This document shows positions 43,427-52,378 of a DNA stretch of 64,000 nucleotides, one piece after another. The notes beneath the pieces are model-generated. The model was not told the DNA's origin, made no database searches, and saw nothing but the letters and a program-made list of their open reading frames with translations. The translations under genes were made by a program, and so were the position numbers. The DNA lies in assembly GCA_036273735.1 (NCBI GenBank), contig DASUHA010000061.1, positions 11,915 through 75,914 of the forward strand. The letters run 5' to 3'. Origin of the DNA: 13-2-20CM-66-19 sp036273735. Lineage in GTDB: Bacteria; Pseudomonadota; Gammaproteobacteria; Steroidobacterales; Steroidobacteraceae. How positions within the stretch are numbered: the stretch's first letter is position 1; every line of letters starts with the position of its first letter.

Positions 43427-44557
43427 TCACGGAAAGGCTCGCTCCTCGCTCTTTTCGGCCCACTTGAAGACCGCCGGGCGCATGCTGTCCCACGAGCGGC
43501 ATTTCGGGCAGCGCCAATACCAGCCGACACTGAGCAGGCCGCAGTCATCGCACTGGTAACGCCCGCCGGTGTCCCCGATTCGCGTCAGCAGCGCCCCGAG
43601 GGAGCGGGCATCCGCCGCCGACTCGGTCTCGGAGCCCGCCTCACCGGCAATGTCAGGCAGCCGGCGTACCTCCTGCGGCGGCAGCGCCGTCGCGAGCAGC
43701 CACGCGAGTTGCCGGGAGCTGATCGTGCCGTTGCGGCGCAGCCTCCCCGCAATCTCCGAGAGAACATCGGCGCCGCGGGCGTTGCCCCAGAGCCCGAGCA
43801 CCCGCGGAATGATCTCCAGCGCCAGCCCCGGCGATTCCTCCAGGGCCTTGAGGTAAAGCGCCAAAGCCCCGGCCGAGTCACCCGCGAGCTCGGTGATGCG
43901 CGCAGTGAGCACATCCGCCCGCGGCAGGTCCGCCTGGTGGGTGCGCGCCTGTCGCAGGAGCGTCCGCGCCCGCTCCGCATCCCCCTGCACGAGCGCCTGC
44001 TCGGCGAGCTCGCAGAGATAGTGCGCCGCCACCCGCCGCCGCTCGAGCTGCACCGCCTGCGGCAGGGCATGGAAGATCTTGAGCGCATTGGCCCAGTCGC
44101 CCTGCGCCTCGTAGATCCGTACCAGATGATCGAGCGCCGCCTTGCGATACTCCCTCGAGGCCGAGAGCTCCTCGAGGAGCCGCTCCGCACGGTCCATGAG
44201 GCCTGCGCTCAGGTAGTCGAGCGCCAGCGCGAATGCCGCCTTGTCGTGAAACGACGAGCCGCCCTGCTCGCGCATGCGCGAGTGGATCGCAATCGCCCGA
44301 TCGACCTCGCCGCGACGCCTGAAGAGGCTGCCGAGAGCGAATTGAATCTCCGCGGCATCTCCGTCCGCCGCTGCCATGCGCGCGAAGATCTCCACCGCGT
44401 GATCGAACCGGTCGTTGATGAGGTGATCGAGCCCGACGTAATAGTCGCGCGGCAACCTCACGGTGCGCGCCGGGCAGGTCATCCGCCCGAGAAACCAAGC
44501 CGCCAGCCCGACGGCGACAAAGGCCAGCGCAAGCAGCAGAGCAGGCAGCTCGATCAC
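43427..44557 (-). CDS. lapB: LapB (YciM), regulator of LPS synthesis
   Basis: About 376 residues from a GTG near 44557 (VIELPALLLALAF); a longer TTG-initiated frame exists. An N-terminal TM anchor (LPALLLALAFVAVGLAAWFL) and the conserved RDYYVGLDHLIN segment are followed by about nine TPR-like repeats. A C-terminal rubredoxin-type metal centre has CDDCG and CPKC. LapB recruits FtsH to degrade LpxC and so balances lipopolysaccharide synthesis. Its position next to ihfB and rpsA is typical of gammaproteobacteria. Confidence 0.93.
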   Translation of the reverse strand: MIELPALLLALAFVAVGLAAWFLGRMTCPARTVRLPRDYYVGLDHLINDRFDHAVEIFARMAAADGDAAEIQFALGSLFRRRGEVDRAIAIHSRMREQGGSSFHDKAAFALALDYLSAGLMDRAERLLEELSASREYRKAALDHLVRIYEAQGDWANALKIFHALPQAVQLERRRVAAHYLCELAEQALVQGDAERARTLLRQARTHQADLPRADVLTARITELAGDSAGALALYLKALEESPGLALEIIPRVLGLWGNARGADVLSEIAGRLRRNGTISSRQLAWLLATALPPQEVRRLPDIAGEAGSETESAADARSLGALLTRIGDTGGRYQCDDCGLLSVGWYWRCPKCRSWDSMRPAVFKWAEKSEERAFP

Positions 44558-44607
44558 GGTCTCATTATGCGCTGCGCGGGGAACTTTGCGCGCCAAAGCG
44601 CAAGGGA

Positions 44608-44910
44608 TTAATCCCTGATGGGATTGTCCGCCCCGTCGTTGACGCGCTCGCGAAGATCCTTGCCGGGCTTGAAGTGGGGCACGTACTTGCCCGAGAGCGC
44701 CACCGCCTCCCCGGTCTTCGGGTTGCGTCCCTGGCGCGGGGGCCGGAAGTGCAGGCAGAAACTGCCGAACCCCCGGATCTCGATGCGATCGCCCTCCGAG
44801 AGCGAATCGCTCATGATCTCGAGGATCTGTTTCAGCGCGAGCTCGACATCCTTGGAGGGCAGATGCTTCTGCTTCGCCGTGATGATCTCGATGAGCTCAG
44901 ACTTCGTCAT
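44608..44910 (-). CDS. ihfB: Integration host factor beta subunit
   Basis: 100 residues, complete. MTKSELIEIITAKQ start, the DNA-bending arm with GRNPKTGEAVALSGKYVPHF and the conserved RGFGSF identify the IHF/HU family. The beta subtype is set by the sequence and by the rpsA-ihfB-lapB order. It binds DNA as a heterodimer with IhfA and bends it, which also supports sigma54-dependent transcription such as that proposed at 22851. Ribosome-binding site AGAAGG upstream. Confidence 0.96.
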   Translation of the reverse strand: MTKSELIEIITAKQKHLPSKDVELALKQILEIMSDSLSEGDRIEIRGFGSFCLHFRPPRQGRNPKTGEAVALSGKYVPHFKPGKDLRERVNDGADNPIRD

Positions 44911-44933
44911 GTTCGAACCAACGCCTTCTCCGT

Positions 44934-44959
44934 CCAGGGCCGCCGCGCGGCGGCCCTGG
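44934..44959. repeat. 26-nt perfect palindrome between rpsA and ihfB
   Basis: Two 13-nt arms, CCAGGGCCGCCGC (44934-44946) and GCGGCGGCCCTGG (44947-44959), meet without a spacer, so RNA would form a hairpin of about 11 bp. It lies 22 nt after the rpsA stop on the minus strand. No U-tract follows, and the ihfB ribosome-binding site comes next. It may act as an mRNA stabiliser or attenuator, but its role is unproven. Confidence 0.6.
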
Positions 44960-44981
44960 TGAGAGAGTTGACGGCTCTGTT

Positions 44982-46658
44982 TCAGCTGCGGTCCCCGATG
45001 TGCTCCTTCAGGAGGTCTCCGAGGCTGGTGCCGGTCGGCGCCGCCTCCGAAGAGCGGTAGCTCTGTACCGCCTCCGCCTCCTCGTGCGCTTCCTTCGCCT
45101 TGATCGAGAGCGAGATCGTGCGTGACTTGCGGTCGACGCCCGTGAACTTCGCCTCCACCTCATCGCCCACCTTGAGCACCGTGCGCGCATCCTCGATGCG
45201 GTCCCGGCCGAGCTCCGATGCACGCAGCTGCCCTTCGACGCCGTTGCCGAGATCGATGACCGCACCGCGGGCGTCAACTTCCTTGACCACGCCCTTGATG
45301 ATCGTGCCCTTGGGGTTCTCGGCGATGTAGCTCGAGAACGGATCCTTGGCGAGCTGCTTGACCCCCAGGCTGATGCGCTCGCGCTCCGGGTCGATGGTGA
45401 GCACCATGGCCTCGAGCTGCTGGCCCTTCTGGTAGTTGCGCACCGCCTCTTCGCCCGGAACGTCCCAGGAGATGTCGGAGAGGTGCACAAGGCCATCGAT
45501 GTTGCCCGAGAGCCCGATGAAGATGCCGAAGTCGGTGATCGACTTGATCTGACCGCTCACCTTGTCGCCGCGGTTGTAGTTCTCCGCGAATTCCTTCCAC
45601 GGATTGGCCTTGCACTGCTTCAGGCCGAGGGAGATGCGGCGGCGATCCTCGTCGACGTCGAGCACCATCACCTCGACTTCCTGGCCGGTGTGCACGACCT
45701 TCGCCGGGTTGACGTTCTTGTTGGTCCAGTCCATCTCCGACACGTGCACCAGACCCTCGACGCCATCCTCGATCTCGACGAAGGCGCCGTAATCGGCAAT
45801 GTTGGTGACCTTGCCGAAGACGCGCGTATGCGGCGGATAGCGGCGGGCTATGTTCTCCCACGGATCGGCGCCGAGTTGCTTGAGGCCCAGGCTTACGCGC
45901 GAGCGCTCGCGATCGAACTTCAGGATCCGCACGTCGATCTCATCGCCGACCTTCACCACTTCGGAGGGGTGCTTGACGCGCTTCCACGCCATGTCGGTGA
46001 TGTGCAGCAGGCCATCGATGCCGCCCAGGTCCACGAACGCACCGTAGTCGGTGAGGTTCTTGACCGTGCCGTGCACGACCGAGCCTTCCTGCAGATTCTC
46101 GAGCAGCGCGCTGCGCTCCGCGGAGAACTCCTGCTCCACCACCGCGCGGCGCGAGACCACCACGTTGTTGCGCTTCTGGTCGAGCTTGATCACCTTGAAC
46201 TCGAGCGGCTTGCCTTCGAGGTAGGAGGTATCGCGGACCGGACGCACATCGACGAGCGATCCCGGAAGGAACGCGCGTACGTTGTCGAGCTCGACGGTGA
46301 AGCCGCCTTTGACGCGGCCGGTGATGATGCCGGTGACGATCTCCGACTTGTTGAATGCTTCCTCGAGCCGCGTCCAGGTACGGGCGCGTTTCGCCTTCTC
46401 GCGTGAGAGACGCGTCTCCCCGGTGCCGTCCTCGACCGAGTCGAGGGCAACCTCCACCTCATCGCCCGACTTGACCTCGACCTCACCGCGCTCGTTCTTG
46501 AACTGTTCGATGGGAATGACGGCCTCGGACTTCAGGCCCACATTCACGACGACGACGTCGGGGGTGACATCGACCACCAGCCCGGTGAGGATCATCCCGG
46601 GGCGGATGCGTTGGTTGGCGAGACTCTGCTCGAAAAGCTGCGCAAAACTTTCAGTCAT
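44982..46658 (-). CDS. rpsA: 30S ribosomal protein S1
   Basis: 558 residues, the usual length of gammaproteobacterial S1. Six S1 (OB-fold) domains follow each other; domains 3-6 show the repeated pattern with GLVHVSEMDW or LVHLSDISW and the closing DxxxRRISLGLKQ. It binds mRNA and delivers it to the 30S subunit. The C-terminus is short and acidic (EHIGDRS). It precedes ihfB and follows cmk by 151 nt on the same strand, with its own promoter possibly in that gap. Confidence 0.97.
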   Translation of the reverse strand: MTESFAQLFEQSLANQRIRPGMILTGLVVDVTPDVVVVNVGLKSEAVIPIEQFKNERGEVEVKSGDEVEVALDSVEDGTGETRLSREKAKRARTWTRLEEAFNKSEIVTGIITGRVKGGFTVELDNVRAFLPGSLVDVRPVRDTSYLEGKPLEFKVIKLDQKRNNVVVSRRAVVEQEFSAERSALLENLQEGSVVHGTVKNLTDYGAFVDLGGIDGLLHITDMAWKRVKHPSEVVKVGDEIDVRILKFDRERSRVSLGLKQLGADPWENIARRYPPHTRVFGKVTNIADYGAFVEIEDGVEGLVHVSEMDWTNKNVNPAKVVHTGQEVEVMVLDVDEDRRRISLGLKQCKANPWKEFAENYNRGDKVSGQIKSITDFGIFIGLSGNIDGLVHLSDISWDVPGEEAVRNYQKGQQLEAMVLTIDPERERISLGVKQLAKDPFSSYIAENPKGTIIKGVVKEVDARGAVIDLGNGVEGQLRASELGRDRIEDARTVLKVGDEVEAKFTGVDRKSRTISLSIKAKEAHEEAEAVQSYRSSEAAPTGTSLGDLLKEHIGDRS

Positions 46659-46809
46659 ACTTTCTGTCGTACTCTGACGGCCAGGCCCGTGGGCCCATGC
46701 ACGTCGTTCAACTGGCGCCTCGTGCTCCCTGCGGCCCAGGCAGATGCAAATACGGCGCGCACTTCATGCAGCGCACCGACCCGGAAAAACTTTCAGCGAG
46801 CTCAGAGCC

Positions 46810-47502
46810 TCAGGTCCGAGGCCACAGCGACCGCTGGATTCCAAGATCCAGCACGCGGTCGACGACCTCCTCGATCGTAAGACCCGTCGAGTCGATCACC
46901 TCCGCATCGGAGGCGGGAATGAGGGGGGCCACCGCCCGGGTGGAATCCCTCGCGTCCCGCTCGGTGATCTCGCGCGAAAGGGCGGAAAGGCTAGCACCGG
47001 ACCCCTTGTCTTTCAACTGCTTATAGCGCCTGCGGGCGCGCTCCTCGGCGCTGGCCGTGAGGTAGATCTTGAGGCGGGCGCCCGGGAAGATGACGGTCCC
47101 CATGTCCCTGCCATCGGCCACGAGCCCCGGGGGCCGGGCAAAGGCCCTCTGGCGCGCCAGGAGGGCGGTCCGGACCGTCGGCCAGGCCGCGACCCGTGAG
47201 GCGCCCTGGCCCGCCGTCTCGGTACGAATAGCCCGGGTGACGTCGCGCGCCTCGAGCGTAACTCGCTCGCTGCCGTCGGGGCCTACCCCGAAAGCCACCT
47301 GCATGCTGGCGGCGAGCCGCGCATGGCCCTCGATATCGGCAGGATCGAGGCCCCGATCGCCCCCTGCATAGGCCACCAGCCGGTAGAGCGTCCCGCTATC
47401 GAGTAAGTGCCACCCGACATGCTGCGCCACCGCCCGGCTGATGGTGCCCTTACCCGAGCCGCTGGGGCCGTCGATCGTGACGACAGGCGCCTCGTCGGTC
47501 AT
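46810..47502 (-). CDS. cmk: Cytidylate kinase
   Basis: 230 residues. It phosphorylates CMP and dCMP with ATP. P-loop GPSGSGKGT (about 13-21), the NMP-binding segment LLDSGTLYRLVAYAG, VADGRDMGTVIFPGARLKIYLTA with the CMP-binding Asp/Arg region (listed as VADGRDMGTV then FPGARLKIYL), and the lid RARRRYKQL. The ATG overlaps the aroA stop by 4 nt, so the two are translationally coupled, as in the conserved aroA-cmk-rpsA order. Confidence 0.96.
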   Translation of the reverse strand: MTDEAPVVTIDGPSGSGKGTISRAVAQHVGWHLLDSGTLYRLVAYAGGDRGLDPADIEGHARLAASMQVAFGVGPDGSERVTLEARDVTRAIRTETAGQGASRVAAWPTVRTALLARQRAFARPPGLVADGRDMGTVIFPGARLKIYLTASAEERARRRYKQLKDKGSGASLSALSREITERDARDSTRAVAPLIPASDAEVIDSTGLTIEEVVDRVLDLGIQRSLWPRT

Positions 47503-48827
47503 AGCGTCTCGATCTGTAGCCCGGCCGAGCGTGCGATCTCGAGGAAACCTGGGAAGGAGGTCGCGACGTTCGCGACATCGCGGATCTCGATCGCGCCACG
47601 CGCGACGAGTCCGGCAACCGCGAAGGCCATGGCGATCCGGTGATCGCCGTGGCTCTCGATGACCCCCCCGCCCAGCCCCGAGCCGCCGCGGATCCAGAGT
47701 CCATCGTCGAGCAGGTGGTTCTCGACTCCGAGCACGCCGAGACCCTCTGCCATGGCGGCGAGACGATCGCTCTCCTTGATGCGCAGCTCGAGCGCCCCGC
47801 GCACCAGGGTCTCGCCTTCGGCCACGGCGGCCGCGATGAAGAACACCGGAAACTCATCGATCGCGAGCGGCACCAGCGATTCCGGCACCCGGATACCCTT
47901 CAGCCGGCTCTTGCGCACCTCGATGTCCGCAACCGGCTCGCCGCTCGGGGGCGTATCCCGCCGATGAGCGTGCACGCGGATCTGGGCCCCCATGAGCCCC
48001 AGCATCTCGAGCAGCCCGGTGCGTGTCGGGTTGATGCCGACGTTGCGCAGCAGCAGACCCTGCTCGGCGGCGAGACATCCTGCGACCAGAAAAAAGGCGG
48101 CAGATGAGAAATCCGCGGGCACCGCGACGGCGGTGCCGTTGAGCCGCTGGCCACCCTCGATGGCAACCGTCGCGCCATCCCTCAGGACCTCGACCCCGAA
48201 GGCGCTCAACATGCGCTCGCTGTGGTCCCGGGACGGCGCCGGCTCCGTGAGGCGCGTGCGCCCGAAAGCCCTGAGGCCGGCGAGCAGCACGGCCGACTTG
48301 ACCTGTGCGCTCGCCACCGGCAGCGCGTAGTCGATCGCACTCAGCTTCGTATTGCCGTGGATCTCGACGGGCGGCCGCCCGTCCTGGGTTCGGATATCGG
48401 CGCCCATGAGCCGCAGCGGCCCGGCCACCCGCTCCATCGGCCGGCGCATGAGCGATGCATCGCCGATCAGAGTGGAGGCGAACGCCTGCGGCGCGAGCAG
48501 CCCCATGAAAAGACGCATCGCCGTGCCGGCGTTGCCCATGTCGAGAGCGGTCGCGGCGGCGGTGAGGCCTTCGAGCCCTCGCCCACGGACGAGCACCCGC
48601 TGCGGCTGTGGCCGCTCGATCTGCACGCCGAGTGCCTGCAGCGCCCGCAGGGTCGCCAGGCAGTCCTCGCCGGCGAGGAAGCCCGTGATCTCGGTGTTGC
48701 CCTCGGCGATGCCACCGAACATCAGCGCCCGGTGCGAGATGGATTTGTCACCGGGCACGGTGATCTCGCCTGCAATCTCACCGCCGGGCTCGACCCGATA
48801 GTGTGCCGTTGTGCCGGAAGCCGTCAT
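47499..48827 (-). CDS. aroA: 3-phosphoshikimate 1-carboxyvinyltransferase (EPSP synthase)
   Basis: 442 residues, full length. It transfers the enolpyruvyl group from PEP to shikimate-3-phosphate in the chorismate pathway. GDKSISHRALMFG at the N-terminus, the signature GNAGTAMRLFMGLL, RIKESDRLAAMAEGL and the C-terminal SHGDHRIAMAFAV are all present. It lies 9 nt after pheA and overlaps cmk by 4 nt, so chorismate supply is co-transcribed with prephenate use. Confidence 0.96.
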   Translation of the reverse strand: MTASGTTAHYRVEPGGEIAGEITVPGDKSISHRALMFGGIAEGNTEITGFLAGEDCLATLRALQALGVQIERPQPQRVLVRGRGLEGLTAAATALDMGNAGTAMRLFMGLLAPQAFASTLIGDASLMRRPMERVAGPLRLMGADIRTQDGRPPVEIHGNTKLSAIDYALPVASAQVKSAVLLAGLRAFGRTRLTEPAPSRDHSERMLSAFGVEVLRDGATVAIEGGQRLNGTAVAVPADFSSAAFFLVAGCLAAEQGLLLRNVGINPTRTGLLEMLGLMGAQIRVHAHRRDTPPSGEPVADIEVRKSRLKGIRVPESLVPLAIDEFPVFFIAAAVAEGETLVRGALELRIKESDRLAAMAEGLGVLGVENHLLDDGLWIRGGSGLGGGVIESHGDHRIAMAFAVAGLVARGAIEIRDVANVATSFPGFLEIARSAGLQIETL

Positions 48828-48836
48828 GGCGTCACT

Positions 48837-49988
48837 CTACAGCACCGCGCGCGGATAGGAGCCGAGCACCCGGAAAAGCGAGCAGCGCTGCTTCAGCGCC
48901 TCGAGCGCACGGGCCACGTGCGTGTCCTCGGCGTGCCCATCGATGTCGATGAAAAAGACGTAGTCCCACTTGCGCCGGTGCGAGGGGCGTGACTCGATGC
49001 GCGTCATGCTGACGCGATGGCGCGCCAGCGGCTCGAGCAGGCGATGCAGCGCGCCCGGTGAATCAGTGTGCGATACGGACACGAGCAGCGTCGTACGATC
49101 GTCGCCGCTCGCGGCGAGCAGCTTGCGACCGAGCACGAGGAAGCGCGTGGTGTTGTCGGCTCGGTCCTCGATCTCCGCCGCCAATGTCTTCAGCCCGTAG
49201 ACCTCCGCTGCGGTTTCCCCTGCAATCGCGGCCGTACCACGCTCATCGCGTGCACGGCGTGCAGCCTCCCCGTTGCTCGACACCGGCACCAACTCGACGG
49301 TCGGCAGATGCTCGTGCAGCCACGCGCGACACTGTGCGAGCGACTGCGGGTGCGAGCAGACGCGCACGATCCGTCCGAGGGCATTCATGTTACCCATGAG
49401 ATAATGATGAACGCGCAGCTCCACCTCGCCGCAGATCTTGAGCGGCGAGCCGACGAGCCGGTCGAGCGTGTGGTTGACCGTACCTTCGGTCGAGTTCTCG
49501 ATCGGCACCACACCGAAGTCCGCCGCGGCGGACTCCACCTCGTGAAACACTTCATCGATCGAGCCGAGCGGCAGAGCCCGCACCGAATGACCGAAGTGCG
49601 TGAGCACGGCGGTCTGGCTGAAGGTAGCCTCGGGCCCGAGGTAGGCCACCTTGAGCGGCTCCTGCTGCGCGAGGCACGCAGACATGATCTCGCGGAAGAG
49701 CCGAACGACCTCTTCGTCGCGCAGCGGACCGCGGTTGCGTTCGCGCGCCCTGCGGAGTACTTGCGCCTCGCGCTCCGGGCGGTAGAAATCGACGGTGTGT
49801 CCGTCACGGCTCTTGGAAATGCCGACGAGCTGCGCGAGCTTGGCGCGCTCATTGATGAGGCGCTGAATCTGCTCATCGACGCCATCGATGCGCGCTCGGA
49901 CGGCTTCCAGCTTCGTGGTGCCGGCGGCGGTTTGCGCACTCGTCACGCGCGAGGGCCGGCCCCGGCGGGAAGTTTTCTTTACGGGCAT
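48837..49988 (-). CDS. pheA: Bifunctional chorismate mutase / prephenate dehydratase (P-protein)
   Basis: 383 residues from ATG 49988 (MPVKKTSRRGRPSR); a longer frame adds 20 unlikely residues. An Arg/Lys-rich leader of about 27 residues precedes the AroQ chorismate mutase helix (VRARIDGVDEQIQRLINERA). The prephenate dehydratase domain has GPEATFSQTAV, VVPIENSTEGTVNHTLD and NTTRFLVLGR. A C-terminal ACT domain (VSHTDSPGALHRLL, then MTRIESRPSHRRKWDYVFF) carries the ESRP allosteric motif that binds phenylalanine. Between serA and aroA in the operon. Confidence 0.95.
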   Translation of the reverse strand: MPVKKTSRRGRPSRVTSAQTAAGTTKLEAVRARIDGVDEQIQRLINERAKLAQLVGISKSRDGHTVDFYRPEREAQVLRRARERNRGPLRDEEVVRLFREIMSACLAQQEPLKVAYLGPEATFSQTAVLTHFGHSVRALPLGSIDEVFHEVESAAADFGVVPIENSTEGTVNHTLDRLVGSPLKICGEVELRVHHYLMGNMNALGRIVRVCSHPQSLAQCRAWLHEHLPTVELVPVSSNGEAARRARDERGTAAIAGETAAEVYGLKTLAAEIEDRADNTTRFLVLGRKLLAASGDDRTTLLVSVSHTDSPGALHRLLEPLARHRVSMTRIESRPSHRRKWDYVFFIDIDGHAEDTHVARALEALKQRCSLFRVLGSYPRAVL

Positions 49989-49998
49989 GGCGGCGGCG

Positions 49999-51168
49999 TC
50001 AGATGAATCGTGCCGAAAGGACGCCCTGGATGCCACCGATCCTCCCAAGGAGGTCCGTGCCGACCGCGCCGTCGACGTCGATGAGCGTGTAAGCGTACTC
50101 GCCCCGGGACTTGTTGAGCAGATCGGCGATGTTGATCCTGGCCTCGGCTAGACAGGTCGAGATCTGCCCCACCATGTTGGGAACGTTGCTGTTGGCTATG
50201 GCGATCCGCGTCGTGCCGGGCACCCGGGACAGTACCGCCTCGGGATAGTTGACGCTGTTGCGCACGTTGCCGTTCTCCAGAAAGTCGCGCACCTGGTCGG
50301 CCACCATGATGGCGCAGTTCTCCTCCGCCTCGCCCGTCGAGGCGCCGAGGTGCGGCAGCGTGACCACCCTGGCATGGTCTTTGAGGAGGTTGGTCGGGAA
50401 GTCACAGACGTAGCCGTGCAGGCGCCCAGTGTCGAGCGCCGCGACGACGGCCGGGTCATCGACGATTCCCGGGCGGGCGAAGTTGAGGAGCACCCCGCCC
50501 TTTTTCATCAGGCGCAGGCGCGCCTCGTTGACCAGCCGCCGGGTCTGGTCGTTGAGCGGCACGTGCACGGTCACCGCATCGGAGCGCGCGAAGAGGTCAT
50601 CGAGCGAGAGCGCCTGCTCGACGCTCGAGGAGAGCTGCCAGGCACGCTGCACGGTGATCTGCGGATCGTAGCCGAGCACGCTCATGCCGAGCGCCTCGGC
50701 GGAATTGGCCACTTCGACGCCGATCGCACCGAGGCCCACCACCCCGAGCGTACGCCCGGGGAGCTCGAAGCCGACGAAGCCCTTCTTGCCCTTCTCGACC
50801 GCCTCGTCGAGGGCCTGATCATCGCCGCTCAGCGAGCGGGCGAAGGCCCAGGCCTGGCAGATGTTGCGCGCGGCGAGCAGGAGACTCGCGAGCACGAGCT
50901 CCTTGACCGCATTGGCGTTGGCCCCCGGGGCATTGAAGACCGGGATGCCGCGGCGGCTCAGCTCCGCCACCGGGATGTTGTTGGTGCCGGCGCCGGCCCG
51001 GCCGACCGCACGCACCGTGTCGGGGAGGCTGAGCCCGTGCATGTCCGCCGAGCGCACCAGGATGGCATCCGGGCGCTCGAGCCCCGAGGCGACCTCGTAG
51101 CGGTCGCGTGGCAGGCGCTCGAGGCCGCGCGCGCTGATGTTGTTGAGAGTCAGGATGCGATATTTCAT
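49999..51168 (-). CDS. serA: D-3-phosphoglycerate dehydrogenase with C-terminal ACT domain
   Basis: 389 residues. NAD-dependent oxidation of 3-phosphoglycerate, the first step of serine synthesis. The Rossmann fingerprint VVGLGAIGVEVANSAEALGM is present, the substrate Arg is in LLNFARPGIVDD, and the catalytic His is in TLPHLGAST. The usual ARGGIVDE reads ARPGIVDD, with Asp in place of Glu, as in the shorter ACT-type enzymes. The last 75 residues are an ACT domain (NMVGQISTCLAEARINIADL), so serine feedback is plausible. It lies 13 nt after serC and 10 nt before pheA. Confidence 0.93.
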   Translation of the reverse strand: MKYRILTLNNISARGLERLPRDRYEVASGLERPDAILVRSADMHGLSLPDTVRAVGRAGAGTNNIPVAELSRRGIPVFNAPGANANAVKELVLASLLLAARNICQAWAFARSLSGDDQALDEAVEKGKKGFVGFELPGRTLGVVGLGAIGVEVANSAEALGMSVLGYDPQITVQRAWQLSSSVEQALSLDDLFARSDAVTVHVPLNDQTRRLVNEARLRLMKKGGVLLNFARPGIVDDPAVVAALDTGRLHGYVCDFPTNLLKDHARVVTLPHLGASTGEAEENCAIMVADQVRDFLENGNVRNSVNYPEAVLSRVPGTTRIAIANSNVPNMVGQISTCLAEARINIADLLNKSRGEYAYTLIDVDGAVGTDLLGRIGGIQGVLSARFI

Positions 51169-51181
51169 GGGGGACGACGCC

Positions 51182-52264
51182 TCAGCCGTGGCGGCGCTGG
51201 AAATCCTGCATGAAGGCGACGAGCGCCTGCACGCCCGCGAGCGGCATGGCGTTGTAGATGCTGGCGCGCATGCCGCCGACCGAGCGGTGGCCCTCGAGGC
51301 TCACGAGACCCGCCGCCCGCGCCTCGGTGAGGAACGTGGAATCGAGCTCCGGCCGTGCGAGCGTGAAGGGGACGTTCATCCACGAGCGGCACGGCTTGGC
51401 CACCGGGTTTCGGTAGAAGCCGGAGTCGTCGATCGCCCGGTAGAGAAGCTCGGCCTTTGCCCGGTTGCGCGCCGCCATCGCCTCGAGGCCGCCCTGGGCC
51501 TGCACCCACTTGAGCACCAGCCCGCAGACGTACCAGCCGAACGTGGGCGGGGTGTTGAGCATCGAGCCCTCGGCAGCCATGGCCTGGTAGTCCCACACGG
51601 ACGGGGTACCCGGGCGAGCCTTGCCGAGGAGATCCTCACGAATGATCACCACGCAAAGGCCCGACGGGCCGATATTCTTCTGTGCGCCGGCGTAGATGAG
51701 CCCGAACTGCCCGACATCGATCGGCCGGGAGAGGATCGTCGAAGACATGTCCGCGACCAGCGGCACCGTGCCCGTCTGCGGCACGTATGGAAACTCCACA
51801 CCGCCTATCGTCTCATTCGGCGTGTAGTGCACGTAAGCGGCACCGGCGGTCAGCTTCAGGCTTCCTTCATCCGGTACGCGGCAATAACCCGATGCCGTCT
51901 CATCGCCGGCGATGTTGACCTTGAGCTGCAGGCGCTTCGCCTCGCCGATCGCCTTCTTCGACCAAGTGCCGGTGTTGAGATAGTCGGCAACGGCCCCGGG
52001 GGCGCTCAAATTCATCGGGATGGCGGCGAACTGACCGGTCGCGCCGCCCTGGAGGAAGAGCACCTTGTAGCTCTTCGGCACGGCGAGGAGCGAGCGCATC
52101 AGGCTCTCCGCCTCCTCGGCGACGGCGATGAAGGCCTTGCTGCGGTGACTGACTTCCATCACCGAGGTGCCGCTGCCACGCCAGTCGGTCAGCTCCTCAC
52201 GAGCCTGCTCGAGGACTTCCAGGGGCAGCGCCGCGGGTCCGGCGGCGAAATTGAATACGCGCAC
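51182..52264 (-). CDS. serC: Phosphoserine aminotransferase
   Basis: 360 residues from a GTG at 52264 with GAGAG upstream. PLP-dependent conversion of 3-phosphohydroxypyruvate to phosphoserine, also used in pyridoxal-phosphate synthesis. The start reads FNFAAGPAALPLEVLEQA. The PLP Lys is in IYAGAQKNIGPSGL, and SHRSKAF, GGATGQFAA and the C-terminal GHRSVGGMRASIYNAM are diagnostic. It starts the serC-serA-pheA-aroA-cmk run. A 209-nt gap with duplicated hairpins separates it from gyrA. Confidence 0.96.
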   Translation of the reverse strand: MRVFNFAAGPAALPLEVLEQAREELTDWRGSGTSVMEVSHRSKAFIAVAEEAESLMRSLLAVPKSYKVLFLQGGATGQFAAIPMNLSAPGAVADYLNTGTWSKKAIGEAKRLQLKVNIAGDETASGYCRVPDEGSLKLTAGAAYVHYTPNETIGGVEFPYVPQTGTVPLVADMSSTILSRPIDVGQFGLIYAGAQKNIGPSGLCVVIIREDLLGKARPGTPSVWDYQAMAAEGSMLNTPPTFGWYVCGLVLKWVQAQGGLEAMAARNRAKAELLYRAIDDSGFYRNPVAKPCRSWMNVPFTLARPELDSTFLTEARAAGLVSLEGHRSVGGMRASIYNAMPLAGVQALVAFMQDFQRRHG

Positions 52265-52288
52265 GAATGCTCTCTTCTATATCTATTG

Positions 52289-52314
52289 GCGGAAATCGTC
52301 GAGACGATTTCCGC
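52289..52314. repeat. Perfect 12-bp inverted repeat upstream of serC
   Basis: Arms GCGGAAATCGTC (52289-52300) and GACGATTTCCGC (52303-52314) separated by GA. It lies 25 nt upstream of the serC start on the minus strand. It could be a protein-binding operator or an mRNA hairpin near the serC start. Its right half recurs in degraded form at 52379-52397 as part of a larger repeat. Confidence 0.7.
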
Positions 52315-52361
52315 GAGACCCTACACCTTTCGCCGCGGGCCAGGGAGCGGCCCTGGCCCGC
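52298..52361. repeat. Hairpin repeat, copy 1 (gyrA-serC gap)
   Basis: The unit consists of GTCGAGACGATTT, CCGC, GACCCTACAC, then a GC hairpin with arms GCGGGCCAGGG (52335-52345) and CCCTGGCCCGC (52351-52361) around loop AGCGG. The second copy starts 81 nt later. No U-tract on either strand. Confidence 0.75.
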
Positions 52362-52378
52362 TGTGCAGTGCCCTGGGG

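Noticed and set aside
43121..44611. Plus-strand frame of about 500 codons opposite lapB
   Set aside because: lapB is intact and recognisable; the opposite frame is an Arg-rich shadow.
44895..44925. GGTTCGAAC-like sequence resembling a tRNA T-arm
   Set aside because: The motif lies at the ihfB start region, and no acceptor stem, anticodon arm or CCA end can be built around it.
46659..46809. Possible terminator or leader hairpin between cmk and rpsA
   Set aside because: GC-rich half-palindromes and a T5 run are present but do not form a stem followed by a U-tract in either direction, so no feature was called.
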